Assembly (NCBI RefSeq): GCF_005144745.1
Contig: NZ_SWKK01000012.1
Span: forward strand, 1 to 64,000
Direction: 5' to 3'
DNA length: 64,000 nt
Origin: Flavobacterium sp. ASW18X
Lineage (GTDB): Bacteria > Bacteroidota > Bacteroidia > Flavobacteriales > Flavobacteriaceae
Shown here: positions 42,828-50,201 of the stretch, piece by piece
How the letters are laid out: the number at the start of each line of letters is the position of its first letter
How positions within the stretch are numbered: position 1 is the stretch's first letter
Notes under the pieces: generated by a model
What the model saw: the letters and a program-made list of their open reading frames with translations, nothing else
Told to the model about the DNA's origin: nothing
Databases searched by the model: none
Translations under genes and position numbers: made by a program

Positions 42828-43367
42828 TTGCATCTAGAGTTAGTAGAAAAATGTAAACAAAATGACAGGGCTGCACAGCTTTCGCTTTATAAAAAGTATT
42901 GCGATGGTATGTATTGTGTAGCAATGCGCTTTTTACAAAATGAAAAGGATGCAGAAGATGTATTGCAAGAAGCGTTCATTAAAGCCTTTCAAAAAATAGA
43001 GCAGTACCAAGGAGAAGTAACTTTTGGCGCATGGCTCAAAAAAATTGTGGTGAATAGGAGTATCGATTTTTTAAAAGCGAAAAGAGAAAAGACTATTCCG
43101 TTAGAGGATGGTTACATGCATGTAGCTGAAGATGATAGTTGGGAAGTAGCAGACCATTGTACAATAGAAATGGTAAAACTAGCTATAAACAATTTGGCAG
43201 ATACCTATAAATATGTAGTGCAATTGTTTTTACTAGAAGGGTACGACCATCAAGAAATTGCAGAAATACTGGCAATAAGTGAAACAGCATCTAGAACACG
43301 ATTAGTAAGAGGTAAAGCGCAATTAAAAGAACAGTTAAAACAGATGGACTATGGCACAGGATCTTAG
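42828..43367 (+). CDS. ECF-type RNA polymerase sigma factor (TTG start)
   Basis: Region 2 is CVAMRFLQNEKDAEDVLQEAFIKAFQKI near 31-58, with the DAEDVLQE core that binds RNA polymerase. Region 4 is YDHQEIAEILAISETASRTRLVRGKAQL near 140, the helix-turn-helix for -35 contact. The 179-residue length is normal. The start codon is TTG at 42828, since no ATG lies before region 2. The gene overlaps the next one, an anti-sigma-like membrane protein, by 17 bases, so the pair is likely a sense-and-respond unit for the envelope. Confidence 0.9.
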   Translation: MHLELVEKCKQNDRAAQLSLYKKYCDGMYCVAMRFLQNEKDAEDVLQEAFIKAFQKIEQYQGEVTFGAWLKKIVVNRSIDFLKAKREKTIPLEDGYMHVAEDDSWEVADHCTIEMVKLAINNLADTYKYVVQLFLLEGYDHQEIAEILAISETASRTRLVRGKAQLKEQLKQMDYGTGS

Positions 43368-43932
43368 AAAAATGTTTAGGGAGGAACGGTGTAAAGAAGA
43401 TTACCAGTTATCCCATGGGCACGAGACCCGTTTTTTGGAACGCTTGGATAGAGACTTGCCAAAACGAAAGGGTAAATCCTATACTAGGTACATGATTGCC
43501 GCAAGTATTGCCCTCTGTGTTGGTATTGCTACGTATTTGTTTTTTGCAAAACCAGAAGCTTTGCCTAGCACTACCACAGTGGTACAGCAAGATGTAAAAA
43601 AAGAAGATGCTAAACTTTCTCTAGGAGCCTTGTCTCCAGAATTGCAAAAAGTAGAAACCTATTATACCGCTAATATTAATTACGAATTAAGCAAGTTAGA
43701 TGTTTCTATAGCTAATAAAGAAGTAGTAGATGGTTATATGGATCAGTTGGGGGCGCTAGATGAAGAGTATCAAAGCTTAAATAATGATTTAAACGTTTAC
43801 GGCCCTAATGATGATACTATTGCAGCACTTATCCAAAATCTACAGTTGCGCTTACAACTACTACAAAAATTAAAAGCAAAATTAAATCAATTAAAATCAT
43901 CAAAAAATGAACAGGAATCAGTTACTATTTAA
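43351..43932 (+). CDS. Probable anti-sigma factor, single-pass membrane protein
   Basis: A 45-residue cytoplasmic N-terminus (LRKMFREERCKEDYQ) is followed by one membrane helix at about 47-68 (YMIAASIALCVGIATYLFFA). The periplasmic part is helical and ends in a coiled coil (LQLRLQLLQKLKAKLNQL). It lacks a zinc anti-sigma HxxxCxxC motif, so the assignment comes from its place between an ECF sigma factor and a secreted protein, all with overlapping reading frames. The 193-residue length and topology fit such a role. Confidence 0.7.
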   Translation: MAQDLRKMFREERCKEDYQLSHGHETRFLERLDRDLPKRKGKSYTRYMIAASIALCVGIATYLFFAKPEALPSTTTVVQQDVKKEDAKLSLGALSPELQKVETYYTANINYELSKLDVSIANKEVVDGYMDQLGALDEEYQSLNNDLNVYGPNDDTIAALIQNLQLRLQLLQKLKAKLNQLKSSKNEQESVTI

Positions 43933-45340
43933 TGGTATAGGTATGTTCTTGCTCCCCATGGTATTTTGGGCGCAGGGCAAGAGCAGAACCTATACTGAAA
44001 CCTTTAATGTAGGAGAAGAAACGGTATTAGAAATTAATACTAGCCATACGGATATAGCTTTTGAAGCTTGGGATAAAAACCAAGTAGAAATAATTGCTAC
44101 AGTTACAGTAGAAGAAGCTACGGATGAAGAAGTGAAAAATTATTTTAAAAACGAACCTTTTACCATTCTAGGGAATAGCAAAAAGATAGCTGTAAATAGT
44201 AGAGATGGGAGTAGTACATGGCAATTTATGGCTAATGATTTTAGCGGTGATGTGTATATGGACGTTGAACCTATATTTCTAGATTTAGAAATACCAGATT
44301 TGCCAGAAGTAGAAGCTGTAATTGGTACCATGCCTGCACCACCAGTACCGCCTTTGCCCCCAATGCCTAAAAAGACTTTTGACTACGAAAAATTTAAAGC
44401 AGAAGGGGAATCGTATTTAAAAGAATGGTCTAAAGATTTTGAAAAAGGTTTTGATAAGGAATATCAAAAGAAAATGGAAGAATGGAGTAAAAAGGTAGAA
44501 GAGCAAGTAAAGCAGTGGGAAAAAAAGCATGGTAAACGTGCCAAAGCTATGGAAAAGAGAGCCGAGCTCATGGAAGAGCGTGCTCAAAAAAGAGCAGAAT
44601 TACAGGAACGTAGGCAAGAAATAATAGAAGAAAGAATTTTAGCCAGAGAAGATGTTAGGGAGGCTATAAGAATTAGTCGTGCAAATGATACACCTAGCGT
44701 ATTTTATTATAACAATGCCGGAAAATCTACTAAGTACAAGGTTAAGAGAGAATTAAAAATAAAATTGCCAAAAAGTGTACGTTTAAAAATGAACGTAAAA
44801 CATGGCGAAGTTAAACTAGCTTCATTGACCAAAAATTTAGAAGCAAGCTTGCGGTATGCAAGCTTGCTTGGCCAAACAATAGATGGTGACCATACTACAG
44901 TTAGCGCTGCATATTCGCCCATAGAAGTTCAAAAATGGAACTTAGGGCAATTAAATACCAAACATTCTGATGCTGTTTATTTAAAAGAAGTGGGGGAGTT
45001 GCAATACACCCTTGTTTCTTCTAACGCTAAAATTGGTAAGGTTAATAGTAAGGCATACATAACCAACAACTTGGGTAAATTAAGTATTGCCCAGTTGGGG
45101 CAAGGCTTTAAAGATGTTGATGTAACCTTGGTGAATGGAGAACTTAACTGTAAGTTGCCAACCTCCCCATTGTCACTATATGTAAATGGTACAGCTAGTG
45201 AGGTGAGTTGTTCTAAAAATTTACAATTAGAACGTACCACAAATAATTCTACTGTTATTTACAAAGGTTATCAACAACAAAAAAATGGCGGCGGAGCACT
45301 AACAATAAATGCAAAATATAGTGAAGTGGTTTTGGAATAG
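43907..45340 (+). CDS. Secreted DUF4097-like adhesin-type protein with charged coiled-coil insert
   Basis: A signal peptide (QLLFNGIGMFLLPMVFWAQ) is followed by a beta-rich region (ETVLEINTSHTDIAFEAWDKNQVEIIATV) like the DUF4097/DUF2807 beta-helix family. About residues 142-152 are a proline-rich linker, and about 155-255 a highly charged helical insert (EERAQKRAELQERRQEIIEE). The C-terminal 200 residues return to beta-helix repeats (VKHGEVKLASLTKNLEASLRY). The gene overlaps the anti-sigma-like gene by 26 bases and is probably the operon's regulated envelope product. The function is not known. A perfect 12-base inverted repeat lies within the reading frame at 44841-44869. Confidence 0.75.
   Translation: MNRNQLLFNGIGMFLLPMVFWAQGKSRTYTETFNVGEETVLEINTSHTDIAFEAWDKNQVEIIATVTVEEATDEEVKNYFKNEPFTILGNSKKIAVNSRDGSSTWQFMANDFSGDVYMDVEPIFLDLEIPDLPEVEAVIGTMPAPPVPPLPPMPKKTFDYEKFKAEGESYLKEWSKDFEKGFDKEYQKKMEEWSKKVEEQVKQWEKKHGKRAKAMEKRAELMEERAQKRAELQERRQEIIEERILAREDVREAIRISRANDTPSVFYYNNAGKSTKYKVKRELKIKLPKSVRLKMNVKHGEVKLASLTKNLEASLRYASLLGQTIDGDHTTVSAAYSPIEVQKWNLGQLNTKHSDAVYLKEVGELQYTLVSSNAKIGKVNSKAYITNNLGKLSIAQLGQGFKDVDVTLVNGELNCKLPTSPLSLYVNGTASEVSCSKNLQLERTTNNSTVIYKGYQQQKNGGGALTINAKYSEVVLE
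44841..44869. repeat. Perfect 12-base inverted repeat inside a coding region
   Basis: AAGCAAGCTTGC at 44841-44852 and its exact complement at 44858-44869 are separated by GGTAT. The hairpin lies in the C-terminal part of the DUF4097-like gene and encodes LEASLRYASLLG. It has no T run, so it is not a normal terminator. Confidence 0.7.
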
Positions 45341-45375
45341 CCGCGATAAAGTTGTCCCAAAACCACCTACTATTT

Positions 45376-46071
45376 TTAATGCAATTTGGCTTCTTCTTTT
45401 AAATAATCTGTGAAATTTTCTTTAAATCGGTTTAATCTAGGAATAGAAACAGATTTTATATACGGATGTTCTGGATTACGTTTTTCAAAATCTTGATGAT
45501 ATTCTTCTGCCTCCCAGAATTTTTTAAAAGGTTCTACCTGAGTTACAATTTCATTTGGAGCATATACCTTTTCAGAAACTAATAAGTTCATATAATCCAT
45601 AATTATCTTTTTCTCCTCTTCATTCTTATAGAAAGCAATAGAACGGTATTGAGGTCCTTTATCTGGTCCCTGTCTGTTTAATGTTGTAGGATCGTGAGAG
45701 CCAAAGAATATTTGCACTAGGGCAAAGAAAGAAACTTGCTCTGGGTCATAATATACCTTTACGGCTTCTGCATGTTTAGTTCTACCATAAGAAACTTCTT
45801 TATAGCTAGGATTTTGCTCGTCCCCACCAGCATATCCAGAAACTACTTCTTTTACGCCTATAACACTCTCGTAAATAGCTTCTACACACCAAAAACAACC
45901 AGAAGCAAAATATGCTGTTTTAAACTGACTTAAATCTTGTTGTTCTACTACTTTTTCTTCTAGTTTGATATCATTCTTTGTTGCATTTTCCGTATCCGTT
46001 TTGGTTTGGTTCGGAGTTCCGTTGCACGAAATACTGACTAATGCTAAAAGGAGTATACTTAAATGTTTCAT
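45376..46071 (-). CDS. msrA: Peptide-methionine (S)-S-oxide reductase, lipoprotein form
   Basis: MsrA reduces S-methionine sulfoxide in proteins. The active-site motif GCFWC is at 58-62 in YFASGCFWCVEAIYE, with SGYAGG, YGRTKHAEAVKVYYDPEQ and QYRSIAFY downstream. The N-terminus has a lipobox (ALVSISC, C16), so this copy is envelope-anchored and would repair periplasmic or outer-membrane proteins. The length is 231 residues and no MsrB domain is fused. It is monocistronic. Confidence 0.94.
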   Translation of the reverse strand: MKHLSILLLALVSISCNGTPNQTKTDTENATKNDIKLEEKVVEQQDLSQFKTAYFASGCFWCVEAIYESVIGVKEVVSGYAGGDEQNPSYKEVSYGRTKHAEAVKVYYDPEQVSFFALVQIFFGSHDPTTLNRQGPDKGPQYRSIAFYKNEEEKKIIMDYMNLLVSEKVYAPNEIVTQVEPFKKFWEAEEYHQDFEKRNPEHPYIKSVSIPRLNRFKENFTDYLKEEAKLH

Positions 46072-46126
46072 CTAATTTTTCTTTTCTTAGTAGTAATTAA
46101 GCCTTAATGCTTACAATTTTTATTAC

Positions 46127-46810
46127 CTATATAAGGATACTTTCTCCAATTTCTGGAAGCAACAATTTCTTTTGCAGCCCGTCAAAATGTGCTTTTGCCA
46201 TTTCTGCATCTAATTTAATAGGTGGAAAAGTATCGTAATGGCAACCTAAGATGGTATTACACGCTATAAAATCAGAAGCATGGGCAGCATCTTTGTAATC
46301 CATCGTAAAATTATCTCCTATAGGTAAAATGGCCATGTCCAGACTACCAGAGGTTAACGGTATAAGTTTCATATCCATGGTAAGGGCAGTATCACCAGCA
46401 ATATACAGTTGTTTACCGCCAGAGTTTAAAATAAAACCCCCAGGATTACCCCCGTAAGTACCGTCTGGCAAAACACTAGAATGGATTGCATTTACATATT
46501 TAAGAGTGCCAAAATCAAAAGTAAAGCTACCTCCATGATTCATAGGATGCCCATTAAAACCTTTTTCTTGGTACCAACTTATTATTTCAAAATTAGAAAT
46601 CAGTGTGGCGTCTGGATTGTTTTTAGCAATCTGTTCTACATCTAAAACGTGGTCTTGATGGCCATGTGTAATTAAGATGTAATCTGCTTTAAGTTGATTA
46701 ACATCTATATGACTTGCAAGTTCATTGCCAGAAATAAACGGGTCAATAATTAAGGTTTTGCCTTCTGTCTCTATTTGAAAAGAGGCGTGTCCTAGAAAAG
46801 TGATTCTCAT
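46127..46810 (-). CDS. UPF0173 metallo-beta-lactamase-fold hydrolase
   Basis: The metallo-beta-lactamase zinc motif HxHxDH is present as THGHQDHVLD near 53-62, with MNHGGSFTFDF, YIAGDTALTMDM and the late CHYDTFPPI. This matches the UPF0173 group of small metal-dependent hydrolases of unknown substrate. The start is the ATG at 46810 (MRITFLGHASFQIE), giving 227 residues; the longer frame from 46843 has 11 extra unconserved codons. It is cytoplasmic. Confidence 0.88.
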   Translation of the reverse strand: MRITFLGHASFQIETEGKTLIIDPFISGNELASHIDVNQLKADYILITHGHQDHVLDVEQIAKNNPDATLISNFEIISWYQEKGFNGHPMNHGGSFTFDFGTLKYVNAIHSSVLPDGTYGGNPGGFILNSGGKQLYIAGDTALTMDMKLIPLTSGSLDMAILPIGDNFTMDYKDAAHASDFIACNTILGCHYDTFPPIKLDAEMAKAHFDGLQKKLLLPEIGESILI

Positions 46811-46901
46811 AGTATGTGTCAAATTTTTAAGGGAAGGTAACAAAAACTGTACGCTTTTTAAATACCTTGGCGGTCTTAACCTAAGCTTTTAAGGTAGAAT
46901 T

Positions 46902-47570
46902 ATGATAGCAGCGCATTCTTTTTTACAAGAAATTGGTCCAACACGTTTATTTAAAGGGACTTTTAGCCATGCAGATTATATTCCGTTAGATTTATCTGTG
47001 ACCAATAAAAGACTAAATGCCTATAATATTACAGACGCTCAGGAATGCCAAGATTACATTAATGAGGTGTTACGTGAGAAGAACGGTAAAATTGCCTATG
47101 GTGGTTATCTAGAAAAAAGAAACTTATACGGGAGTGCAGATATATTTAAAGGAGAAGCGTTAAGAAACATTCATTTAGGAATGGATTTTTGGATAGCCGC
47201 TGGGACACCCATCTACTGCCCTTTGGCAGGTACTGTTCACAGTTTTGCAAATAATTCGGATTTTGGTAACTATGGACCAACAATCATTTTACACCATATA
47301 TATAAGGATTACAGCTTTTATACTTTATATGGACACTTATCTTTAGAAAGTTTGGAAGGTTTGTTTGTGGGTAAAGCTATTCCCAAGGGAACTGTGCTTG
47401 CTACCTTAGGAGTACCAGAGGTAAATGTTGGGTATGCACCCCATTTGCATTTTCAGGTAATTTTAGATGTAGAACAGTTTAACGGTGACTATCCAGGAGT
47501 TTGTGCAATTGAACGGTTACCTTTTTATAAAAATAACTGTCCAAACCCCAATTTACTGCTCGGTCTTTAG
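46902..47570 (+). CDS. Peptidase M23 / LytM-domain protein
   Basis: The M23 motifs HLGMDFW (first metal ligands) near 92 and HLHFQV near 182 are present, with GTPIYCPLAGTVHSF and YGHLSLESL between them. There is no signal peptide or membrane helix, which is unusual for a peptidoglycan endopeptidase. The 222-residue length is short. It may act in the cytoplasm or be exported by another route. It diverges from the UPF0173 gene. Confidence 0.82.
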   Translation: MIAAHSFLQEIGPTRLFKGTFSHADYIPLDLSVTNKRLNAYNITDAQECQDYINEVLREKNGKIAYGGYLEKRNLYGSADIFKGEALRNIHLGMDFWIAAGTPIYCPLAGTVHSFANNSDFGNYGPTIILHHIYKDYSFYTLYGHLSLESLEGLFVGKAIPKGTVLATLGVPEVNVGYAPHLHFQVILDVEQFNGDYPGVCAIERLPFYKNNCPNPNLLLGL

Positions 47571-47624
47571 ATTTCTATCGACGAAATGCACCCCAGTTCG
47601 ATGTGTTGTTTTTTAGTTAAGAAA

Positions 47625-47644
47625 CGGTTATCGATAGATTTTTG
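47625..47644 (+). promoter_or_regulatory. ATCGA element upstream of the first small peptide gene
   Basis: CGGTTATCGATAGATTTTTG lies 129 bases before the ATG at 47754. It shares the CGkTnATCGA core and a following TTTTG with elements upstream of the other two peptide genes. Further ATCGA sites lie at 47577 and 47670. It resembles LytTR-type half-sites, but no binding protein is known. Confidence 0.45.
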
Positions 47645-47665
47645 CACTTCATCTAAACAAGTGCA
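47643..47665 (+). promoter_or_regulatory. Inverted repeat TGCACTT-N9-AAGTGCA
   Basis: A perfect 7-base inverted repeat (47643-47649 with 47659-47665) immediately follows the ATCGA element of the first peptide gene. The spacing suits a dimeric DNA-binding protein. The other two peptide promoters do not show it. Confidence 0.4.
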
Positions 47666-47724
47666 TTTAATCGACTAAAGCCCTATCCATGGCGATTTAA
47701 CTTAGGTCTCGTTTTATCTGGTGG

Positions 47725-47732
47725 TAGTTTTA
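47725..47732 (+). promoter_or_regulatory. Candidate -7 box of the first small peptide gene
   Basis: TAGTTTTA, one base off TAnnTTTG, lies 22 bases before the ATG. The same context (GGTAnTTTTA) occurs before the third peptide gene at 50843. No clear -33 is present, so activation by a bound regulator is likely. Confidence 0.4.
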
Positions 47733-47753
47733 CAGTGTAAAATTATCAAAGAC

Positions 47754-47993
47754 ATGAAAGCAATAGTAACCTTTATCTTCATCATCTTAATCGGAAACGT
47801 AGCAATGGCTCAAGCTGATACTAAGGTAGAAGTTAAACCTCAAGGTGTTGAGTTGAACATCGCTGTGGTTAAAGAAGAGGTTAAGCAAGAGGTTAAAGAA
47901 ACTGAAGTTGCTAGATTGTACATGTTTAAAAACTCTAGAGTTAAGAAAGCGCTTTCTTTTAACACTAAAAGAAACAAAGCTAAATTAGCTTAA
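47754..47993 (+). CDS. Small secreted peptide, paralogue 1 of 3
   Basis: This 79-residue protein has a signal peptide (KAIVTFIFIILIGNVAMAQ), a Lys/Glu/Val-rich linker (VEVKPQGVELNIAVVKEEVKQEV) and a conserved C-terminus EVARLYMFKNSRVKKALSF followed by NTKRNKAKLA. The pattern F-K-x-x-R-V-x-K-x-L-x-F, then K and A-K-x-A at the end, is shared with the proteins at 48291 and 50876. The start is the ATG at 47754, 11 codons into the open frame. I do not recognise a named family. It is probably periplasmic or exported. Confidence 0.8.
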   Translation: MKAIVTFIFIILIGNVAMAQADTKVEVKPQGVELNIAVVKEEVKQEVKETEVARLYMFKNSRVKKALSFNTKRNKAKLA

Positions 47994-48006
47994 TCCCTAA
48001 AAGCCT

Positions 48007-48123
48007 ATGATAATTGCAAGTTTAATATTTAGTACGCTTCTTTTAATTGGAGCAGCTTACGTAATTTATATCAATCAAAAAAAAAGTAAAAAATTAAAGC
48101 CCATAAAAGTAAGGGTTCGTTAA
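48007..48123 (+). CDS. 38-residue single-pass membrane protein
   Basis: A short frame begins 14 bases after the first small peptide gene: about 24 residues of membrane helix (IASLIFSTLLLIGAAYVIYI) and then a basic tail (NQKKSKKLKPIKVRVR). The helix-plus-basic-tail layout, tight spacing and lack of any alternative frame support it. It could be a membrane partner of the peptide in the same transcript. The function is unknown. Confidence 0.6.
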   Translation: MIIASLIFSTLLLIGAAYVIYINQKKSKKLKPIKVRVR

Positions 48124-48204
48124 ACGGAATTAATTTACCGATTAATAGATAAACGGTTAGGAGCTAAAATAAGCATTACCAGTGCGTTTGGTCGGTGTTT
48201 TAGT

Positions 48205-48272
48205 CGTTAATCGAGCTAAATTGCCATCCATCGATATATTTTGAAGTCGGTTTTGCATCAAAATTAAATTTG
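48205..48272 (+). promoter_or_regulatory. Regulatory region and promoter of the second small peptide gene
   Basis: CGTTAATCGA at 48205-48214 and CATCGATATATTTTG at 48229-48243 contain ATCGA cores exactly 20 bases apart. The TTTTG of the second acts as a -33 element, and TAAATTTG at 48265-48272 is a full -7 match after 21 bases. Transcription would start near 48276, 15 bases before the ATG at 48291. Twin sites two helical turns apart are typical of dimeric response regulators. Confidence 0.55.
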
Positions 48273-48290
48273 TAGCAAATCCTACTGACA

Positions 48291-48524
48291 ATGAAAAGCT
48301 TAACCACCCTTATCTTAATCCTTGTAATGAACACCATAGCTTTTGCACAGACCGAAGCAAAAGTTGAAACCAAACTAAAGCCTGTTAAGCTAACAACTAC
48401 TACTATAAGGACAGCAACCCCGAACCAAACACAAAAAGTTGCCTTTATCCATTTATTTAAACAAACTAGAGTTTTAAAGGAACTAACCTTTCAACCAAAA
48501 GTGGTAGAGGCAAAAATGGCGTAA
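48291..48524 (+). CDS. Small secreted peptide, paralogue 2 of 3
   Basis: This 77-residue protein has a signal peptide (KSLTTLILILVMNTIAFAQ), a Lys/Thr-rich linker and the conserved C-terminus KVAFIHLFKQTRVLKELTF followed by QPKVVEAKMA. The C-terminal pattern matches the 47754 and 50876 proteins (FK-x-x-RV-x-K-x-L-x-F, EAK-x-A). The linker here is richer in threonine. It has its own good promoter. The function is unknown. Confidence 0.8.
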   Translation: MKSLTTLILILVMNTIAFAQTEAKVETKLKPVKLTTTTIRTATPNQTQKVAFIHLFKQTRVLKELTFQPKVVEAKMA

Positions 48525-48575
48525 AGCATTTCTAAATTTTTTAATAACTAATTTATAATGTAGTGTATTTGCTGG

Positions 48576-49060
48576 TTAAGCCTGTAAAAGATTGTGTAAT
48601 TGCATAGCACTATTTTCAACAATAGTCTCTATAAAGTATAAAGATTGCCATTTCTGTGTATTAAGAGCTTGTTTGCCTGTTGGAGCGTCCCAGCTTGGGT
48701 AAACCCTAAATCCACGTTTACCAACTTTTAGGTGGGTAGTTACAATACCTTTTTTTACTAATACGGTCTTTGGGAAAAGGAATAGCCCGGACTTACCATT
48801 GGCTTTTACATGAATAAAATAAAAGTGAAATTCGTCTGTATATCGATTGGGAATGGTAACCCCTTCTGAATTTCTTTTCCAAAAAGTAACAAACTGACCT
48901 GTTTTTTTAGGCGTAATTTTAGCGATGCGGCACATTATGGTTTTGTTATTCACTTTAAAATTACAAGCTAAATATATTCCTGACTCTCCTGTTCAATCTT
49001 AAAATCTGCTATGGTACAGCCTGCCTTCGGAAATAAAAAAGGGTCGAGATGTTTTGTCAT
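48576..49060 (-). pseudogene. mepB: MepB family gene with a frameshift
   Basis: The 3' part (48576-48953) encodes CRIAKITPKKTGQFVTFWKRN, FHFYFIHVKANGKSGLFLFPKTVL and GKRGFRVYPSWDAP, the MepB signature. The family N-terminus is present upstream in another frame: ATG at 49060 reads TKHLDPFLF to EQESQEYI and stops at 48968, and the continuation ACNFKVNNKTIMCRIAK is shifted by one base. The frames join around 48966-48973. A restored product would have about 161 residues, the family norm. MepB proteins were named from the S. aureus mepRAB locus; their role is unclear. It is either decayed or carries a sequencing error. Confidence 0.72.
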
Positions 49061-49138
49061 TTTTAAATCCAATTAGTACTTAGGAAGTTGAGGTGATGAA
49101 ATTAGTTTTTTAGATTGGTTTTGTATAGTTTATTAATT

Positions 49139-49351
49139 CTAGGTTGTAGTATCCAAATACCTATTGGAAAAAATAAAATTAAAATGGATGCTATCCCCAT
49201 CTTTTGGGCCATCTATTGCCACACCAATTAAGGCTTTTTTCGTACGCAATAGGGCTTCTAGTACTGCTTTTAGATGATTATTATTTTGAGCCGTTAGATT
49301 CGCTGTTATGCTAACAAATAATAGAAACAGAAGCGTAATTTTGCTGTATAT
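49139..49351 (-). pseudogene. Decayed 5' fragment of a probable class A beta-lactamase
   Basis: A 71-codon minus-strand frame without a usable start encodes a signal-like stretch (KITLLFLLFVSITANLTAQ) and then NNHLKAVLEALLRTKKALIG, VAIDGPKDGDSIHFN, before it runs into unrelated sequence and a stop at 49139. The pattern matches the N-terminus of subclass A2 beta-lactamases up to just before the catalytic SxxK. No ATG is present and the catalytic domain is missing, so it is a non-functional remnant. The identification is from memory of the family and rests on a short stretch. The rest of the 465-base gap (49061-49525) shows nothing else. Confidence 0.45.
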
Positions 49352-49525
49352 AGAATAATATATTTAAAAGAAAAATTGACCTTCTAGTACGGGGAAAACT
49401 ATACTCAAAGGTAAACATTGTAAGAGTTTAGAATGGAGCAGAATAATCATATTTTTAGTGTAACTTATTTTATTTAATATTGGGTAGGTTAAACATAATT
49501 GTTTAAAACCGTGGATTATAAGCTT

Positions 49526-50083
49526 ATGAAGCGTTTTCTTGGAGTTCTCTTAATTGCTGTGTTGCTATTACAATCTTGCAGGACGGAAACAAAACAAACG
49601 ATTGAGAAACAAGTGGTGATAAAAGATTCGCAATCAAAATCTGAAGAAGAGCAGGTAGAAGATACGCTAGAAGTAGGTTTAGAAGTATGGTCTAACCCTA
49701 CTTGCAATTTAGGAAATTACATTTATAGCATCACAATTACCCCAGATACTACTAGAGCAGTAACCGATATGAGTTATAACCTACTCATGATACGTGAAAA
49801 GATGAAATTTAATGATTATAGTAATTTGAAACTCAAAGATACCGTAGTAAATCTGGATGTCAATAAAAAGACCTTCTTAGAGGAATATAATAGGAGAAAA
49901 GGAGACACCTTAGTATTGCCCAATTTTTACATTACTAATATGGTGTATAAATACGCTAGAGCTTCTGAAATACATTTTGATGCAACCATGTTTTCTATCA
50001 AAGATTCTGTGCATGCAGATGCTAGCTATCATATCTCCTATACTACGGGGGATTACCGTTTAACTTATGATTTAGACAATTAG
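49526..50083 (+). CDS. Lipoprotein of unknown function
   Basis: From the ATG at 49526 the N-terminus KRFLGVLLIAVLLLQSC is a clear lipobox signal, giving a lipid-anchored protein of 185 residues. The mature part has a charged linker (EEEQVEDTLEVGLEVW) and then beta-rich sequence (YIYSITITPDTTRAV, HADASYHISYTTGDYRLTY). No known domain is recognised. It lies alone between pseudogene remnants and the DUF4345 gene. The 27 codons-upstream TTG start is not needed. Confidence 0.75.
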   Translation: MKRFLGVLLIAVLLLQSCRTETKQTIEKQVVIKDSQSKSEEEQVEDTLEVGLEVWSNPTCNLGNYIYSITITPDTTRAVTDMSYNLLMIREKMKFNDYSNLKLKDTVVNLDVNKKTFLEEYNRRKGDTLVLPNFYITNMVYKYARASEIHFDATMFSIKDSVHADASYHISYTTGDYRLTYDLDN

Positions 50084-50139
50084 AAATGTCGTTACTGTTA
50101 CAATAGAGATGATACAACACTAAGGAATAGGAAAATTAT

Positions 50140-50167
50140 TTAGTTCTCATAGTACTGAGGAAACTAA
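50140..50167. terminator. Bulged hairpin between convergent genes
   Basis: TTAGTTCTCA and TGAGGAAACTAA pair with a two-base bulge around TAGTAC. There is only a weak T run on either side, so its role as a terminator for the lipoprotein or DUF4345 gene is uncertain. Confidence 0.35.
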
Positions 50168-50201
50168 AATTTTAGCTGAAATCATTTAGAAATGGTACCG
50201 T

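Noticed and set aside
44841-44869. Rho-independent terminator in the DUF4097-like gene
   Set aside because: There is no T run after the stem, and the reading frame continues for 157 codons.
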